The position numbers were made by a program, and so were the translations under genes. Below, in pieces: positions 51,524-60,861 of a DNA stretch of 64,000 nt. Below the pieces are notes generated by a model that was given only the letters and a program-made list of their open reading frames with translations, ran no database searches and was not told where the DNA came from. The stretch is from Bacillus_BD oryzisoli_A. Lineage in GTDB: Bacteria > Bacillota > Bacilli > Bacillales > Cytobacillaceae. The DNA lies in contig NZ_JBHZRC010000001.1 in assembly GCF_043641075.1 (NCBI RefSeq), forward strand, positions 558,001 to 622,000, written 5' to 3'. How positions within the stretch are numbered: position 1 is the first letter of the stretch; every line of letters starts with the position of its first letter.

Positions 51524-52981
51524 ATGAAAGCAAATCATATAGATGACAGTTTAACTCTTCATACCGATTTATACCAAATTAATATGGCTCAAACCTATTG
51601 GGAGGATAAGATTCACAACCGCAAGGCCATATTCGATCTTTATTTTCGCAAAATGCCTTTTGGAAACGGATTTGCCGTTTTTGCAGGTTTGGAAAAAGTG
51701 ATTGCGTATTTAAATGATTTCAGATTTTCAACGACAGATTTAGATTATTTACGGGAGCAAGGTTATAAGGAGGATTTTCTAACGTACTTAAAAGATCTTC
51801 GTTTTACAGGTAACCTTCGTTCCATGCAGGAAGGTGAGCTCGTATTTGGAAATGAACCGATCATTCGCGTCGAATCCACGCTGGCAGAAGCACAGCTGAT
51901 TGAAACAGCACTTCTAAATATCGTCAATTATCAAACATTAATATCGACAAAAGCAGCTCGTATGAAGCAGGTTACCGGAAATGATATTCTCATGGAATTC
52001 GGCTCAAGGCGGGCTCAAGAAATGGATGCAGCCATTTGGGGTGCAAGGGCGGCCTATATTGGCGGATTCGACGCAACTAGTAATGTAAGGGCAGGAAAAT
52101 TGTTTGGAATTCCGATCGCTGGTACACATGCCCATTCCTTTGTACAGGCATATCAGGATGAGTATACAGCTTTTCATAAATACGCAAAAACTCATAAGAA
52201 TTGTACGTTTCTAGTTGATACCTATGACACGCTAAAATCTGGTGTACCAACAGCCATTAAAGTTGCACAGGAATTGGGAGATACCATTGATTTCAACGGT
52301 ATTCGAATCGACAGCGGCGATTTAGCTTATCTATCAAAGGAAGCACGAAAAATGCTAGATGAAGCAGGCTTCACAAGCACAAGAATTGTTGCATCCAATG
52401 ACCTTGATGAGCTAACAATCATGAATTTAAAACAAGAAGGCGCAAGAATTGATAGCTGGGGTGTTGGAACAAAGCTGATCACAGCATTTGATCAGCCTGC
52501 ATTGGGAGCAGTCTATAAACTCGTAGCAATTGAAAACGAAAACGGGGAGCTCGAAGATACGATTAAGATTTCTTCAAGTCCTGAGAAGGTTTCAACACCA
52601 GGTAAGAAAAGAGTATATCGAATTATTGATAAAAAAGATAATAAATCAGAAGGTGACTATATTACGTTAGAGGATGAAAATCCTAATGAAGAGGATAGCC
52701 TGCACATGTTTCATCCCGTTCATACGTATATCAGTAAAATGGTTACCAATTTTGAAGCAAGAGATCTGCATCAGGATATTTATCAAGATGGAAACTTAGT
52801 TTATAAGCTTCCTGAATTAAAAGATATCCAACAATTTGTTAAAGAAAACCTTGCCATACTCTGGGATGAATATAAACGACCATTGAACCCTGAAGAATAT
52901 CCAGTCGATTTAAGTCCAAAATGCTGGGAAAATAAAATGGAGAATATTAAGAAAGTAAGAAAAAAGGTAGAAAGTCTATAG
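51524..52981 (+). CDS. pncB: Nicotinate phosphoribosyltransferase
   Basis: 485 residues. Starts LTLHTDLYQINMAQTYWED, the family signature; FGSRRAQEMDAAIWGARAAY, AGTHAHSFVQAY and IRIDSGDLAYLS carry the phosphoribosyl-pyrophosphate and nicotinate binding residues. The enzyme makes nicotinate mononucleotide from nicotinate, PRPP and ATP. AGGAGG precedes the start. It is followed 24 nt later by the adenylyltransferase gene. Confidence 0.96.
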   Translation: MKANHIDDSLTLHTDLYQINMAQTYWEDKIHNRKAIFDLYFRKMPFGNGFAVFAGLEKVIAYLNDFRFSTTDLDYLREQGYKEDFLTYLKDLRFTGNLRSMQEGELVFGNEPIIRVESTLAEAQLIETALLNIVNYQTLISTKAARMKQVTGNDILMEFGSRRAQEMDAAIWGARAAYIGGFDATSNVRAGKLFGIPIAGTHAHSFVQAYQDEYTAFHKYAKTHKNCTFLVDTYDTLKSGVPTAIKVAQELGDTIDFNGIRIDSGDLAYLSKEARKMLDEAGFTSTRIVASNDLDELTIMNLKQEGARIDSWGVGTKLITAFDQPALGAVYKLVAIENENGELEDTIKISSSPEKVSTPGKKRVYRIIDKKDNKSEGDYITLEDENPNEEDSLHMFHPVHTYISKMVTNFEARDLHQDIYQDGNLVYKLPELKDIQQFVKENLAILWDEYKRPLNPEEYPVDLSPKCWENKMENIKKVRKKVESL

Positions 52982-53005
52982 TTCCAACAGGAAAGGAAGA
53001 AAATT

Positions 53006-53611
53006 ATGGGGCGTTACGGTGTGTTTGGTTCTGCATGTGATCCTATTACCATAGGCCATCTCGTCACGATGGAAATGGTCATTGATAGACGAAAGCTGGA
53101 CGGTATGATCCTTGTACCGTCTTCTATTAAACGGCGAGACAAGGGAAGAAATTTAACCTCTAATGAACATCGCTTGAACATGGCTAGGCTTGCCACTGCT
53201 GATAACCCAAGAATCCAGGTCAACCCAATTGAGATGGAAGCAGAAGGCTGGGAAACCTATACGTATGAAACAATGAAAAAGCTGAAACAGGAATATCCGA
53301 ATGATGAATTATTATTTGTCATGGGAGCTGATAATCTGCAAAGCATTGTGAACTGGCATAAAGGGTATGAGCTAATTGAAACCAATCGCTTCATTGTAAT
53401 GGGCCGAGAGGGCTATGATATGGCAGATATAATCGCAAAAGACTCATTTTTGATAAAAAATGAACATCGTTTTGATTGTCTGAGCAAAGGTGTCAATATT
53501 GAAACCAGTTCAACGCTTATTCGTTCGAGGATTAAAGACGGTCTGAGCGTGAGATACTTAGTGCCGCAGCCTGCGTTAGAATATGCACTTGAGCATGAAT
53601 TATATAAATAG
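53006..53611 (+). CDS. Nicotinate-nucleotide adenylyltransferase, NadD-like
   Basis: 201 residues. The nucleotidyltransferase start YGVFGSACDPITIGHL carries the GxFxPxHxGH motif in altered form, with the final GH intact, and the C-terminal NIETSSTLIRSRIKDG is the (S/T)xxxxR motif. It would adenylate nicotinate mononucleotide to deamido-NAD. Because a housekeeping nadD normally lies next to DNA replication genes elsewhere, this is probably a second, operon-specific copy. GGAAAGGAAG precedes the start. Confidence 0.85.
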   Translation: MGRYGVFGSACDPITIGHLVTMEMVIDRRKLDGMILVPSSIKRRDKGRNLTSNEHRLNMARLATADNPRIQVNPIEMEAEGWETYTYETMKKLKQEYPNDELLFVMGADNLQSIVNWHKGYELIETNRFIVMGREGYDMADIIAKDSFLIKNEHRFDCLSKGVNIETSSTLIRSRIKDGLSVRYLVPQPALEYALEHELYK

Positions 53612-53658
53612 AAGTAATACTATTTGCACAAAAACTGCTTCACAACTGATTATAAAAA

Positions 53659-53699
53659 CAGAGGTTCTCTTGGTAGGATGCAATAGAACCTCTGCTTTT
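53659..53699 (+). terminator. Terminator of the NAD salvage operon, variant of the dispersed repeat
   Basis: CAGAGGTTCTCTTG pairs with CAATAGAACCTCTG (one mismatch), loop GTAGGATG, then CTTTTA. The GGTTCTCTTG block is shared with the repeat family. Confidence 0.75.
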
Positions 53700-53711
53700 A
53701 TAGATTTCTTT

Positions 53712-55136
53712 TTATATCATTAATGCGACCACAATATACAGTGCAGCTGCAATAATTGCCCCTAAAGTAGAAATTTTTAATTTATATTGAGCATATTCAA
53801 CCAGGTCCATATCTAGAATAGATGCCGTGGTAATCGTTGTGTCACCTAATGGGGATGTAATGGCACCGAATGCACCGCTTGCAAATACTGCTCCAACTGT
53901 CAATGGAATAGAGGCATCTGTTGAGAGCGCCAAGGCAATCCCTAATGGCATAAATAATCCCCAAGTTCCCCATGAGGAGCCAATAAAATAACCAGTAATC
54001 GAACCTATCACAAAGATAATAGCAGGTGTCATAAATCCAGGTAAAAATGATCCAAGTGTTGAGCTAATGAATTCAGAAAACCCCAGGTCCTCTGCAGATA
54101 AAGTAAGTGCCCAAATCAGGATGAGCAAACTAATCGCCTGCATCATCTGGTTCCCGCCATCATAAAAATGATACATGATTTCGTTTAATTTCTGCCGCCT
54201 CACTATATAAAACACAAAGGTAAAAATGAGAGTGATGAACACAGCCAAAAGCATGACAAACGTTGCATCAGCCATAGCAAATGCTTCAAAAACTGTTTTG
54301 GCCCCTAAAGAAGTTCCATTTTCCCAAAGGAGATAGAGCGATAGGCACAGCAGCAAGAACACTGGGATTATCAGATTCCATGGCTGTGCTTTTACAAGCG
54401 ACAGCTCCTTTTTGATTCCAGCCCGGTGAAACTCGTGCTCCTCCTCATCAAGCTGCTTATGATTAACGTCCTTGCTGAGATTATTTATATTTTTCGAAGG
54501 CCAAACCGTTTGGATGATTCCAATTAAGAGCATGACAATCGCATAAAAATTAAACAAAATACTTAATAAAAAGACCTCATACGGAGTCATCCCTAAGTTA
54601 AGATCTCTAATACCGCCTTCCACTAGTGATACCATAAAGCCAACAAATGCTGTTGCTACAGGCAGAAGAACGATAACAGACTCTGTTGAGATATCAAGCG
54701 TAACTCCAACCTTTTCTTTTCGAAGGTTCATTTTTGTTATCAAGGATTTTACAATTGGCCCAATCATCATTATCCGAAACATCGGCATCATAAAGGTAAA
54801 GGGCAGTGTAAACCAAATAATTCCTAATACTCCGCGCTCCGATTTTATTTTAGCACCCATCCATTCTGAAAAGCCTTTAATCCCTCCTGCGATATTCATC
54901 ATTCCTACTAATCCACCAAATAAATAGAGAAAGCTTATAATTTTGATATTATTATCATCTGACAATGTCGTAACCATATAGGTAATGGATTGCTGTGTTC
55001 CCCCCAGTATATCCGATTTCACGATAACGGAACCCACAAGCAGACCAACGACAAGTCCCGGCAAAATATCCTTTAACCAGATAGACATCGAAATCACGAT
55101 TAGAAATGGTATCAGAGAAAGCCACGTTTGCTCCAA
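53712..55136 (-). CDS. Na+/H+ antiporter, NhaC family
   Basis: 474 residues from TTG 55136, with AGGGGGAAG upstream. About 12 helices; the NhaC block VFASGAFGAITSPLGDTTITTA near residue 410 and the SSWGTWGLFMPLGIALAL segment contain the acidic and polar membrane residues of this family. A hydrophilic loop of ~40 residues (HKQLDEEEHEFHRAG) lies mid-protein. It exchanges sodium for protons, or possibly an organic acid; some NhaC relatives swap malate and lactate. Single gene. Confidence 0.85.
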   Translation of the reverse strand: MEQTWLSLIPFLIVISMSIWLKDILPGLVVGLLVGSVIVKSDILGGTQQSITYMVTTLSDDNNIKIISFLYLFGGLVGMMNIAGGIKGFSEWMGAKIKSERGVLGIIWFTLPFTFMMPMFRIMMIGPIVKSLITKMNLRKEKVGVTLDISTESVIVLLPVATAFVGFMVSLVEGGIRDLNLGMTPYEVFLLSILFNFYAIVMLLIGIIQTVWPSKNINNLSKDVNHKQLDEEEHEFHRAGIKKELSLVKAQPWNLIIPVFLLLCLSLYLLWENGTSLGAKTVFEAFAMADATFVMLLAVFITLIFTFVFYIVRRQKLNEIMYHFYDGGNQMMQAISLLILIWALTLSAEDLGFSEFISSTLGSFLPGFMTPAIIFVIGSITGYFIGSSWGTWGLFMPLGIALALSTDASIPLTVGAVFASGAFGAITSPLGDTTITTASILDMDLVEYAQYKLKISTLGAIIAAALYIVVALMI

Positions 55137-55343
55137 ATCTCTTCCCCCTACTGTTTATATGCACAATCAATGCAAATCACTACGTTAGTATTGCCAAATA
55201 TATTAGATCATTATTACAGAAGGATGAGGGTGTCTGACATAAATTAGTCAAGATTGGAAGACAAAAAATATCCCTGCCGCTTCCAATTTTCTCCTTTTTG
55301 AACAATAATAAAAGTAAGATAATAGAAGCAAGGAGGGGTTTGG

Positions 55344-56213
55344 ATGTCTATAAAAGAAGGGTTTGTTGAGGTAACAGGAGGGAAGATATGGTATCAAATA
55401 CACGGCAGTTCGCAGCAGAATACTCCTGTTATTATCCTGCATGGCGGTCCTGGTTCTTCCCATTATTCCTTACAGGGTTTAAGAATATTGGCAGAAGAAC
55501 GACCTGTCATTTTTTATGATCAATTAGGCTGTGGGAAGTCTGATCGGCCTGCTGACACATCTTTATGGAGACTAAACCGTTTTGTGGAGGAATTAGGACA
55601 CCTGCGAAATACTTTATACCTTGATGAATTCCATATACTCGGTCATTCGTGGGGAACAACATTAGCCGCAGCCTACTATCTCGCTCATCCGAAAGGTGTA
55701 AAAAGTATAGTCTTTTCAAGCCCTTGTTTAAGTGCACCCTTGTGGGCGAAAGACCAAGAGAAAAATCGGAAGAGGCTGCCGCCCGACGTGCAGCAAATCT
55801 TAACAGCCTGTGAGGAAAACGGAACAACTGATTCAGCGGAATACAAGGAAGCAACAGCCGTTTTTAATTCTTATTTCGTCTGTAGACTGGACCCAAACCC
55901 CGTGTTCCTTAAGAATGGTGCACAATATAAAAATCCAGACGTTTATCAAATCATGTGGGGACCTTCAGAGTTTCATGTGACAGGGAATTTAAGAGATTTT
56001 GATTGTACCTCCAGCTTAAAGGACATTCTGATTCCGACTTTATTTACATGTGGTCGCTACGATGAAGCTACACCAGTTTCAACTGAATATTTTAGTTCTC
56101 TTACACCAAACGCAAAATTTCATGTTTTCGAGAAGAGTGCCCATATGGCCTACCTTGAAGAACAAGAAGAATATGTTAGAGTTATAAATGATTTTTTGAA
56201 AAATCAGGATTAA
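55344..56213 (+). CDS. Proline iminopeptidase-family alpha/beta hydrolase
   Basis: 289 residues. Oxyanion motif HGGPGSSHYS near residue 33, FYDQLGCGKSDRP, nucleophile LGHSWGTTLAAAY (Ser about 104), acid in CGRYDEATP and His in KSAHMAYLEE form the catalytic triad. This is the proline iminopeptidase signature; it would remove N-terminal proline from peptides, although the family also includes other amidases and esterases. CAAGGAGGGG precedes the start. Cytoplasmic, no signal peptide. Confidence 0.88.
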   Translation: MSIKEGFVEVTGGKIWYQIHGSSQQNTPVIILHGGPGSSHYSLQGLRILAEERPVIFYDQLGCGKSDRPADTSLWRLNRFVEELGHLRNTLYLDEFHILGHSWGTTLAAAYYLAHPKGVKSIVFSSPCLSAPLWAKDQEKNRKRLPPDVQQILTACEENGTTDSAEYKEATAVFNSYFVCRLDPNPVFLKNGAQYKNPDVYQIMWGPSEFHVTGNLRDFDCTSSLKDILIPTLFTCGRYDEATPVSTEYFSSLTPNAKFHVFEKSAHMAYLEEQEEYVRVINDFLKNQD

Positions 56214-56242
56214 GATTTGATTAATCATTTGTCAGCAAAATG

Positions 56243-56276
56243 CAGCTAATCACCACATGGCGATTAGCTTTTTTTG
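56243..56276 (+). terminator. Terminator after the iminopeptidase gene
   Basis: AGCTAATC pairs with GATTAGCT, loop about 10 nt, followed by seven T. Confidence 0.85.
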
Positions 56277-56378
56277 TCTTTTGTGATTGCTGTTGAATAA
56301 TTTGGAAGTATCATCAATAATTCCCTGCCTGTATGTAAATACTAGCCAAGATTATACAAACGAAAGGGAAGAGTTAAT

Positions 56379-57740
56379 ATGGACGATTTAGTAATAGCAC
56401 GGTCTATGTTTGGGACAACGATGGCCTTTCATATCATTTTTGCTACGATTGGTGTAGGATTGCCATTTATGATTTTAATGGGTGAATTAATGTACCAAAA
56501 GACAAAGGACTTTCAATATGCTGTTATGGCAAAACGGTGGACGAAAGCTTTTGCTGTTTTGCTTGGAGTAGGTATCCCCACTGGTACGATTGCTGGAGTA
56601 CAGCTTTCTCTGCTATGGCCGGGATTTATGGAGGTTATTGGTAGAGTCATGGCGCTGCCCTTCCAGATTGAAATCTACGCATTTTTTATTGAAGCTCTAT
56701 TTATGTCCATATACGTGTATGCGGCAGACCGGATTCCTCCATGGATGAGAATCGTTAGTCTCACGTTAGTGGCGATTGGTGCACTTGGCTCAGCGGTCTT
56801 AATCACGAATGTTCATGCATTTGAAGGAACTCCTGCCGGGTTCCGAATCGAGAATGGGGAAATCGTAGATGTAGATCCTTGGAAGGCATTTTTTAATCCA
56901 AGCTTCTTTGTGACAGCAGGACATGTGGCACTGTCTGCTTACACAACAGGTGCATTTGTTGTTGCTTCAATTGCAGCATTTAAGATGTTAAAAAATACAG
57001 TAGATTCAAAGCTCTATCTTTTCCACAAAAAAGCCTTGCTGTTAAGTGTGGTTATTGGAGGGATTTTCGCATTACTTACTGCTTTAAACGGACATGAGTC
57101 AGCACAGTATCTACATAAATATCAGCCTGAAAAATTGGCTGCTGCAGAAGGATTATTCGAAACACAGACACATGCACCACTGGCGATAGGCGGATTTACA
57201 GATAAAGAAACACAGGAAGTGAAATGGGCAATTGAAATTCCATGGGCTTTAAGCTTTCTTGCAGGGAACAGCTTCGATACGAAAGTAATCGGATTGAATG
57301 ACTTTCCTGAAGAATGGTGGCCGCCATTATTTATACACACCTTATTCAATGTAATGGTTGGGATTGGCTCGCTCCTGATCCTGCTTGCTGCACTTACCAT
57401 ATTCTGGAGTAAATGGTTGGAAAAGAAACATTTTCCAAAATTACTCATGTGGCTGTTGGTCTTTTCTGGACCGTTATCCGTCATTGCTATTGAAAGTGGT
57501 TGGATTTTCGCTTGTACCGGCAGGCAGCCTTGGACTATCTATCGAATTCTTTCGACTGCGGACTCTGCCACAACAGCAGGAAATCTTGGCGTTCTCTTTA
57601 CCTTTTTTATCATTGTCTACGTGATTCTCGCTGCAGCTGTATTATTCGTCCTGCTTTATTATTTTAAAAGAAATACAGTTGAGGATGATCTTCTTAAAGC
57701 AGAAGCGAAAGGTATCCCATCAATTAGTACGAATACTTAA
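56379..57740 (+). CDS. cydA: Cytochrome bd-type quinol oxidase subunit I
   Basis: 453 residues, about nine helices. Haem ligands are recognisable: H18 in MAFHIIF, H in GHVALSAYTTGAF and M in FNVMVGIG; the proton-path glutamates lie in FQIEIYAFFIEALF. The ESGWIFACTGRQPW motif near residue 373 is present and the quinol loop is short. Lack of cydCD next to it and the sizes fit the YthAB/CioAB-like branch rather than the main Bacillus cydABCD operon. Reduces oxygen with quinol electrons in the membrane. Confidence 0.92.
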   Translation: MDDLVIARSMFGTTMAFHIIFATIGVGLPFMILMGELMYQKTKDFQYAVMAKRWTKAFAVLLGVGIPTGTIAGVQLSLLWPGFMEVIGRVMALPFQIEIYAFFIEALFMSIYVYAADRIPPWMRIVSLTLVAIGALGSAVLITNVHAFEGTPAGFRIENGEIVDVDPWKAFFNPSFFVTAGHVALSAYTTGAFVVASIAAFKMLKNTVDSKLYLFHKKALLLSVVIGGIFALLTALNGHESAQYLHKYQPEKLAAAEGLFETQTHAPLAIGGFTDKETQEVKWAIEIPWALSFLAGNSFDTKVIGLNDFPEEWWPPLFIHTLFNVMVGIGSLLILLAALTIFWSKWLEKKHFPKLLMWLLVFSGPLSVIAIESGWIFACTGRQPWTIYRILSTADSATTAGNLGVLFTFFIIVYVILAAAVLFVLLYYFKRNTVEDDLLKAEAKGIPSISTNT

Positions 57741-57755
57741 AGGAGGGGAATTATT

Positions 57756-58793
57756 GTGTCAGATGCAATCATTGCCAGCATTGTACTTTGGGGGTTTGTG
57801 TTTATTTATTCAGTTATGGCAACGATGGATTTTGGCGCCGGCTTTTGGTCGATGGTCTATATTAATCGAACAAAAACCGGTGCAACGAATATTGCCAATC
57901 GGTATTTATCCCCCACATGGGAGGTTACCAATACCTTTATTGTCGCATTAGTCGTTGCCGTATACAGCATGTTTCCCGGGGCAGCTTATACTCTTGGTAC
58001 CATTTTACTTATCCCTGGGAGCATCATTTTATTATTACTAGCCCTAAGGAGTGCATTCCTGGTATTTTCGCATATTGCAGAAGAGTATAAGAAAATCCTT
58101 ACCTATATCTCAGGAATTGCCGGGATTTTACTACCTGCTTTATTAATCAGCGTACTACCCATTACACATGGGAATTATGTTATTTTTACTGAGAACAGCC
58201 AAACACTTGACCTAGTAAAATTGTTCACAAGTCCAAATGAGTATGCCTTCATCGGGTTTGCAATTAGCAGTACATTATTCTTATCCTCATTATTACTATC
58301 AGACTACTCAAAGGTTTCGGGTGAGTTAGAGGCCTATCGGATTTATCGGAAGGATGCAATGATTACAGGACCTATTTCACTAGTCATGGCCTTTCTCATC
58401 ATGCTGACATTAAAACAGGAGGCGAATTGGATTTATGAAAAAATGATGAATGACCTGCCTCTTTTGATTCTATCCGTCATTTGTTTCATCATCGCTGGTG
58501 TCGCGCTATATATTCCTAATTTTTCTAAGAATAGAAGCATGGGTATACCCCGTATTGCTGTAGTTGCTGTAACACTTCAATATTTACTAGCAAGCTTTGT
58601 CTATGGACGTGCCCATCTTCCATACATGGTATATCCGCATGTCACAATCGAATCAGGATTCACTGATCCAAATTCATTCCATGCTATCTTCGCTACCTAT
58701 ATAGCGGGTTTTGCCATCCTGTTTCCCGGATTTATTTACTTTTGGAAAATGTTTATGCATGACAACCGATATTTACAAAAAAAACAGCAATAA
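57756..58793 (+). CDS. cydB: Cytochrome bd-type quinol oxidase subunit II
   Basis: 345 residues from GTG 57756, with AAAGGAGGGG overlapping the stop of subunit I. Begins IIASIVLWGFVFIYSVMATMDFGAGFWSM, the CydB first helix; LSPTWEVTNTF replaces the usual GPVWDGNEVW-type motif, as in YthB-like proteins. About nine helices. It packs against subunit I and stabilises the haems. Its stop codon lies inside the terminator stem. Confidence 0.9.
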   Translation: MSDAIIASIVLWGFVFIYSVMATMDFGAGFWSMVYINRTKTGATNIANRYLSPTWEVTNTFIVALVVAVYSMFPGAAYTLGTILLIPGSIILLLLALRSAFLVFSHIAEEYKKILTYISGIAGILLPALLISVLPITHGNYVIFTENSQTLDLVKLFTSPNEYAFIGFAISSTLFLSSLLLSDYSKVSGELEAYRIYRKDAMITGPISLVMAFLIMLTLKQEANWIYEKMMNDLPLLILSVICFIIAGVALYIPNFSKNRSMGIPRIAVVAVTLQYLLASFVYGRAHLPYMVYPHVTIESGFTDPNSFHAIFATYIAGFAILFPGFIYFWKMFMHDNRYLQKKQQ

Positions 58794-58830
58794 GGAGCAT
58801 GTGCCTCACGCTCCTTATTGCTGTTTTTTT
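58783..58830 (+). terminator. Terminator of the bd oxidase operon, overlapping the stop codon
   Basis: A perfect 16-bp stem (AACAGCAATAAGGAGC / GCTCCTTATTGCTGTT) and TTTTT; the stem includes the last codons and TAA of subunit II. Confidence 0.93.
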
Positions 58831-58849
58831 GTATAATTCAGATAAATAC

Positions 58850-58897
58850 TTGATTATAATTTCGGCATTCTATATTATATAGTTAAGCAAACTTAAC
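58850..58897 (+). promoter_or_regulatory. Promoter with MarR-type operator
   Basis: TTGATT, 17-nt spacer, TATTAT (58873-58878). The inverted repeat GTTAAG-CAAA-CTTAAC (58882-58897) covers the expected start point. Likely autorepression site of the following MarR protein. Confidence 0.7.
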
Positions 58898-58969
58898 ATT
58901 TTAAAATTATAAAATATTAACTCAAATAAATTAAGAATAAGAATGATTATAGATAGGTGTGAGCATGAA

Positions 58970-59422
58970 ATGGATATGAAGAAAATGCTAGTGGAAGCAA
59001 ATCAGTATTCTGAAGAGATTAAGCTTATTTTTATTAAAGAATATAAAAAAATTCTAGATGAGCATGATTTATCATCAAAGCAATCTTTAGTATTAAGCAT
59101 TTTAGAGAAAAAGAGAAGGCTGACAATGAATGAGGTTGCGGAACTCATTAACGGTACTCCAAGTGCTGCCAGTCAATTTATCCGTAAGCTTGAAAGCAAC
59201 CAGTATGTGAAAAGGGAAGTAAACAAAGCGAATCGAAGGGAAGTCTTTGTATCCTTAGATAAAAAGGGTGAAGAGTTTTTCGAGGAAATGAATGCTGCAG
59301 ATGATATGGTTTTTGAGAAGTACTTTATAAAGCTATCACCGGAAGATATCCAGAATTATTTTAACATATTAAAGAAACTTCATGATATTGTCATGAAAGA
59401 AGACATGGGAAGGGAGCAGTAG
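58970..59422 (+). CDS. MarR-family transcriptional regulator
   Basis: 150 residues from ATG 58970, placed by AGGTGTGAG; ATG 58943 would add nine residues without a site. Winged helix: LSSKQSLVLSILEKKRRLTM, NEVAELINGTPSAASQFIRK and the wing VKREVNKANRREVFVSLD with the family Asp-Arg-like turn. It probably represses its own operon, which continues with two membrane proteins. Confidence 0.88.
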   Translation: MDMKKMLVEANQYSEEIKLIFIKEYKKILDEHDLSSKQSLVLSILEKKRRLTMNEVAELINGTPSAASQFIRKLESNQYVKREVNKANRREVFVSLDKKGEEFFEEMNAADDMVFEKYFIKLSPEDIQNYFNILKKLHDIVMKEDMGREQ

Positions 59423-59423
59423 T

Positions 59424-59981
59424 ATGCATCCAACAGTACATGATCAAAATGATGTTCATTCGAACAGCGAAGTACAGTTTACCTATCACAAGGAGTCCGG
59501 CTATACCGGCTTTGTGTGGGCGATGACTTCTGTCTCAATTATCGAGGCTATAGGCGTGTCCTTTCTTCTAATTAAATGGAGCCCTATTCTGCACTGGATT
59601 CATTTAAGCCTCTCTATAACAGTGATTGTTTTACTTCTGGCTGATTTACGCGCGGTTAAAAAACATCCTATTAGACTTAAAAACGAAACCTTGGCATTAA
59701 AAATTGGCATTCGAAAGACAGTAAACATTCCTATTAAACACATTATAGAAATTAGGAAAGGAAATCTCCACTACGAAAACGATCGGAAACATAAAGATGT
59801 GCTTGATTTATCCTTACTAGGTTTGGCCGATCCGACCTTTGAAATAGTTTTAGAAAAACCTGCCGAAAGTAAAGATCTCTTTGGAAAGCGAAGCTATAAA
59901 AAACGGATATTCATTACAATTGATAATCATCATACGTTCTACAACATTCTTAAAAAGAAACAGCAGACACTTCAATCATAA
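59424..59981 (+). CDS. Hypothetical membrane protein in the MarR operon
   Basis: 185 residues starting 1 nt after the MarR stop, so translation is coupled. Two helices (about 29-50 and 55-74) are followed by a soluble domain of about 110 residues with alternating strands (KIGIRKTVNIPIKHIIEIRK, then FEIVLEKPAESK) that resembles a PH-like/bPH2 domain. Function unknown; its constant partners here are a MarR regulator and a CPBP protease. Confidence 0.65.
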   Translation: MHPTVHDQNDVHSNSEVQFTYHKESGYTGFVWAMTSVSIIEAIGVSFLLIKWSPILHWIHLSLSITVIVLLLADLRAVKKHPIRLKNETLALKIGIRKTVNIPIKHIIEIRKGNLHYENDRKHKDVLDLSLLGLADPTFEIVLEKPAESKDLFGKRSYKKRIFITIDNHHTFYNILKKKQQTLQS

Positions 59982-59999
59982 ACCTTAGGAGGAAAGTGA

Positions 60000-60767
60000 A
60001 TGACCATTCTTTATTGGCTTTTCATTGTGTTTCTCATTACGTATGAACCTATTTATGGCTATGCTGATTTTCAAAGGTTTAAATTAAAAGTCCGCAGCTA
60101 TCCTCTTGAAAGAATCAGCTACTATAAGAAAGTCATGTTAGGACTTTGGATTCCCTCATTATTTATCATAGGATTAATCATTTTTGGCCCGATCACTCTA
60201 CAAGACATTGGTTTACAAGGAATTACGATAAATCCTGCAGCATTAGGCAAATGGCCCACATACATTACATTAGGATTAGCTGTCCTCTATCTAGTAAGCA
60301 TCCTCTATTATGTAATCGGCTCAAAAATTAGCAAAAAAATAAAAAAGAATCTTTCAGACGCTCAAAAGAAACAATTAGAAACAAGTACATTCGCAGATAT
60401 TCTACCTGTTTCAAAAGAAGATAAAAAGGTCTGGACGCTTGTATCCTGGACTGCTGGAATAACAGAAGAAATCATTTACCGAGGTTTTTTAATTTTTGCT
60501 CTTACACAACTGTTTCCCAATTTTACAATATGGCTTACCTTAGTTATTTCTTCGGTATTTTTTGGCCTTGCGCACACGTATCAAGGCATCGGGAATGTTA
60601 TTAGGACTACTCTTATTGGCCTTTTCTTTGCCGTTTTGTATATAGGACTGGGCTCCATCATTCCTCTGATTCTTTTCCACTTTCTTGTGGACTATCTAGC
60701 CAAAATAGGAGATGAAGCAGCAGATCAGACTAAATTTGATGATTCAACTAATAACATTCATTTATAA
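60000..60767 (+). CDS. CPBP-family intramembrane metalloprotease (Rce1/Abi-like)
   Basis: 255 residues, seven or eight helices. Catalytic motifs: EEIIYRGFLIFAL (EExxxR, about residue 155), FFGLAHTYQG (FxxxH) and LFHFLVDYLA (HxxxD). Members cleave within membranes or protect producers from bacteriocins. It is the third gene of the MarR operon with GGAGG before its start, so it is probably induced by whatever the regulator senses, perhaps an envelope-active compound. Confidence 0.88.
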   Translation: MTILYWLFIVFLITYEPIYGYADFQRFKLKVRSYPLERISYYKKVMLGLWIPSLFIIGLIIFGPITLQDIGLQGITINPAALGKWPTYITLGLAVLYLVSILYYVIGSKISKKIKKNLSDAQKKQLETSTFADILPVSKEDKKVWTLVSWTAGITEEIIYRGFLIFALTQLFPNFTIWLTLVISSVFFGLAHTYQGIGNVIRTTLIGLFFAVLYIGLGSIIPLILFHFLVDYLAKIGDEAADQTKFDDSTNNIHL

Positions 60768-60861
60768 AAAAATGAATAAATCAATACTTAAACTAATATA
60801 AAAAAACTTAAATAATCTAACAGGTGATGACAAGTAATTGACTTTAGGGGGTGGTGTTATC

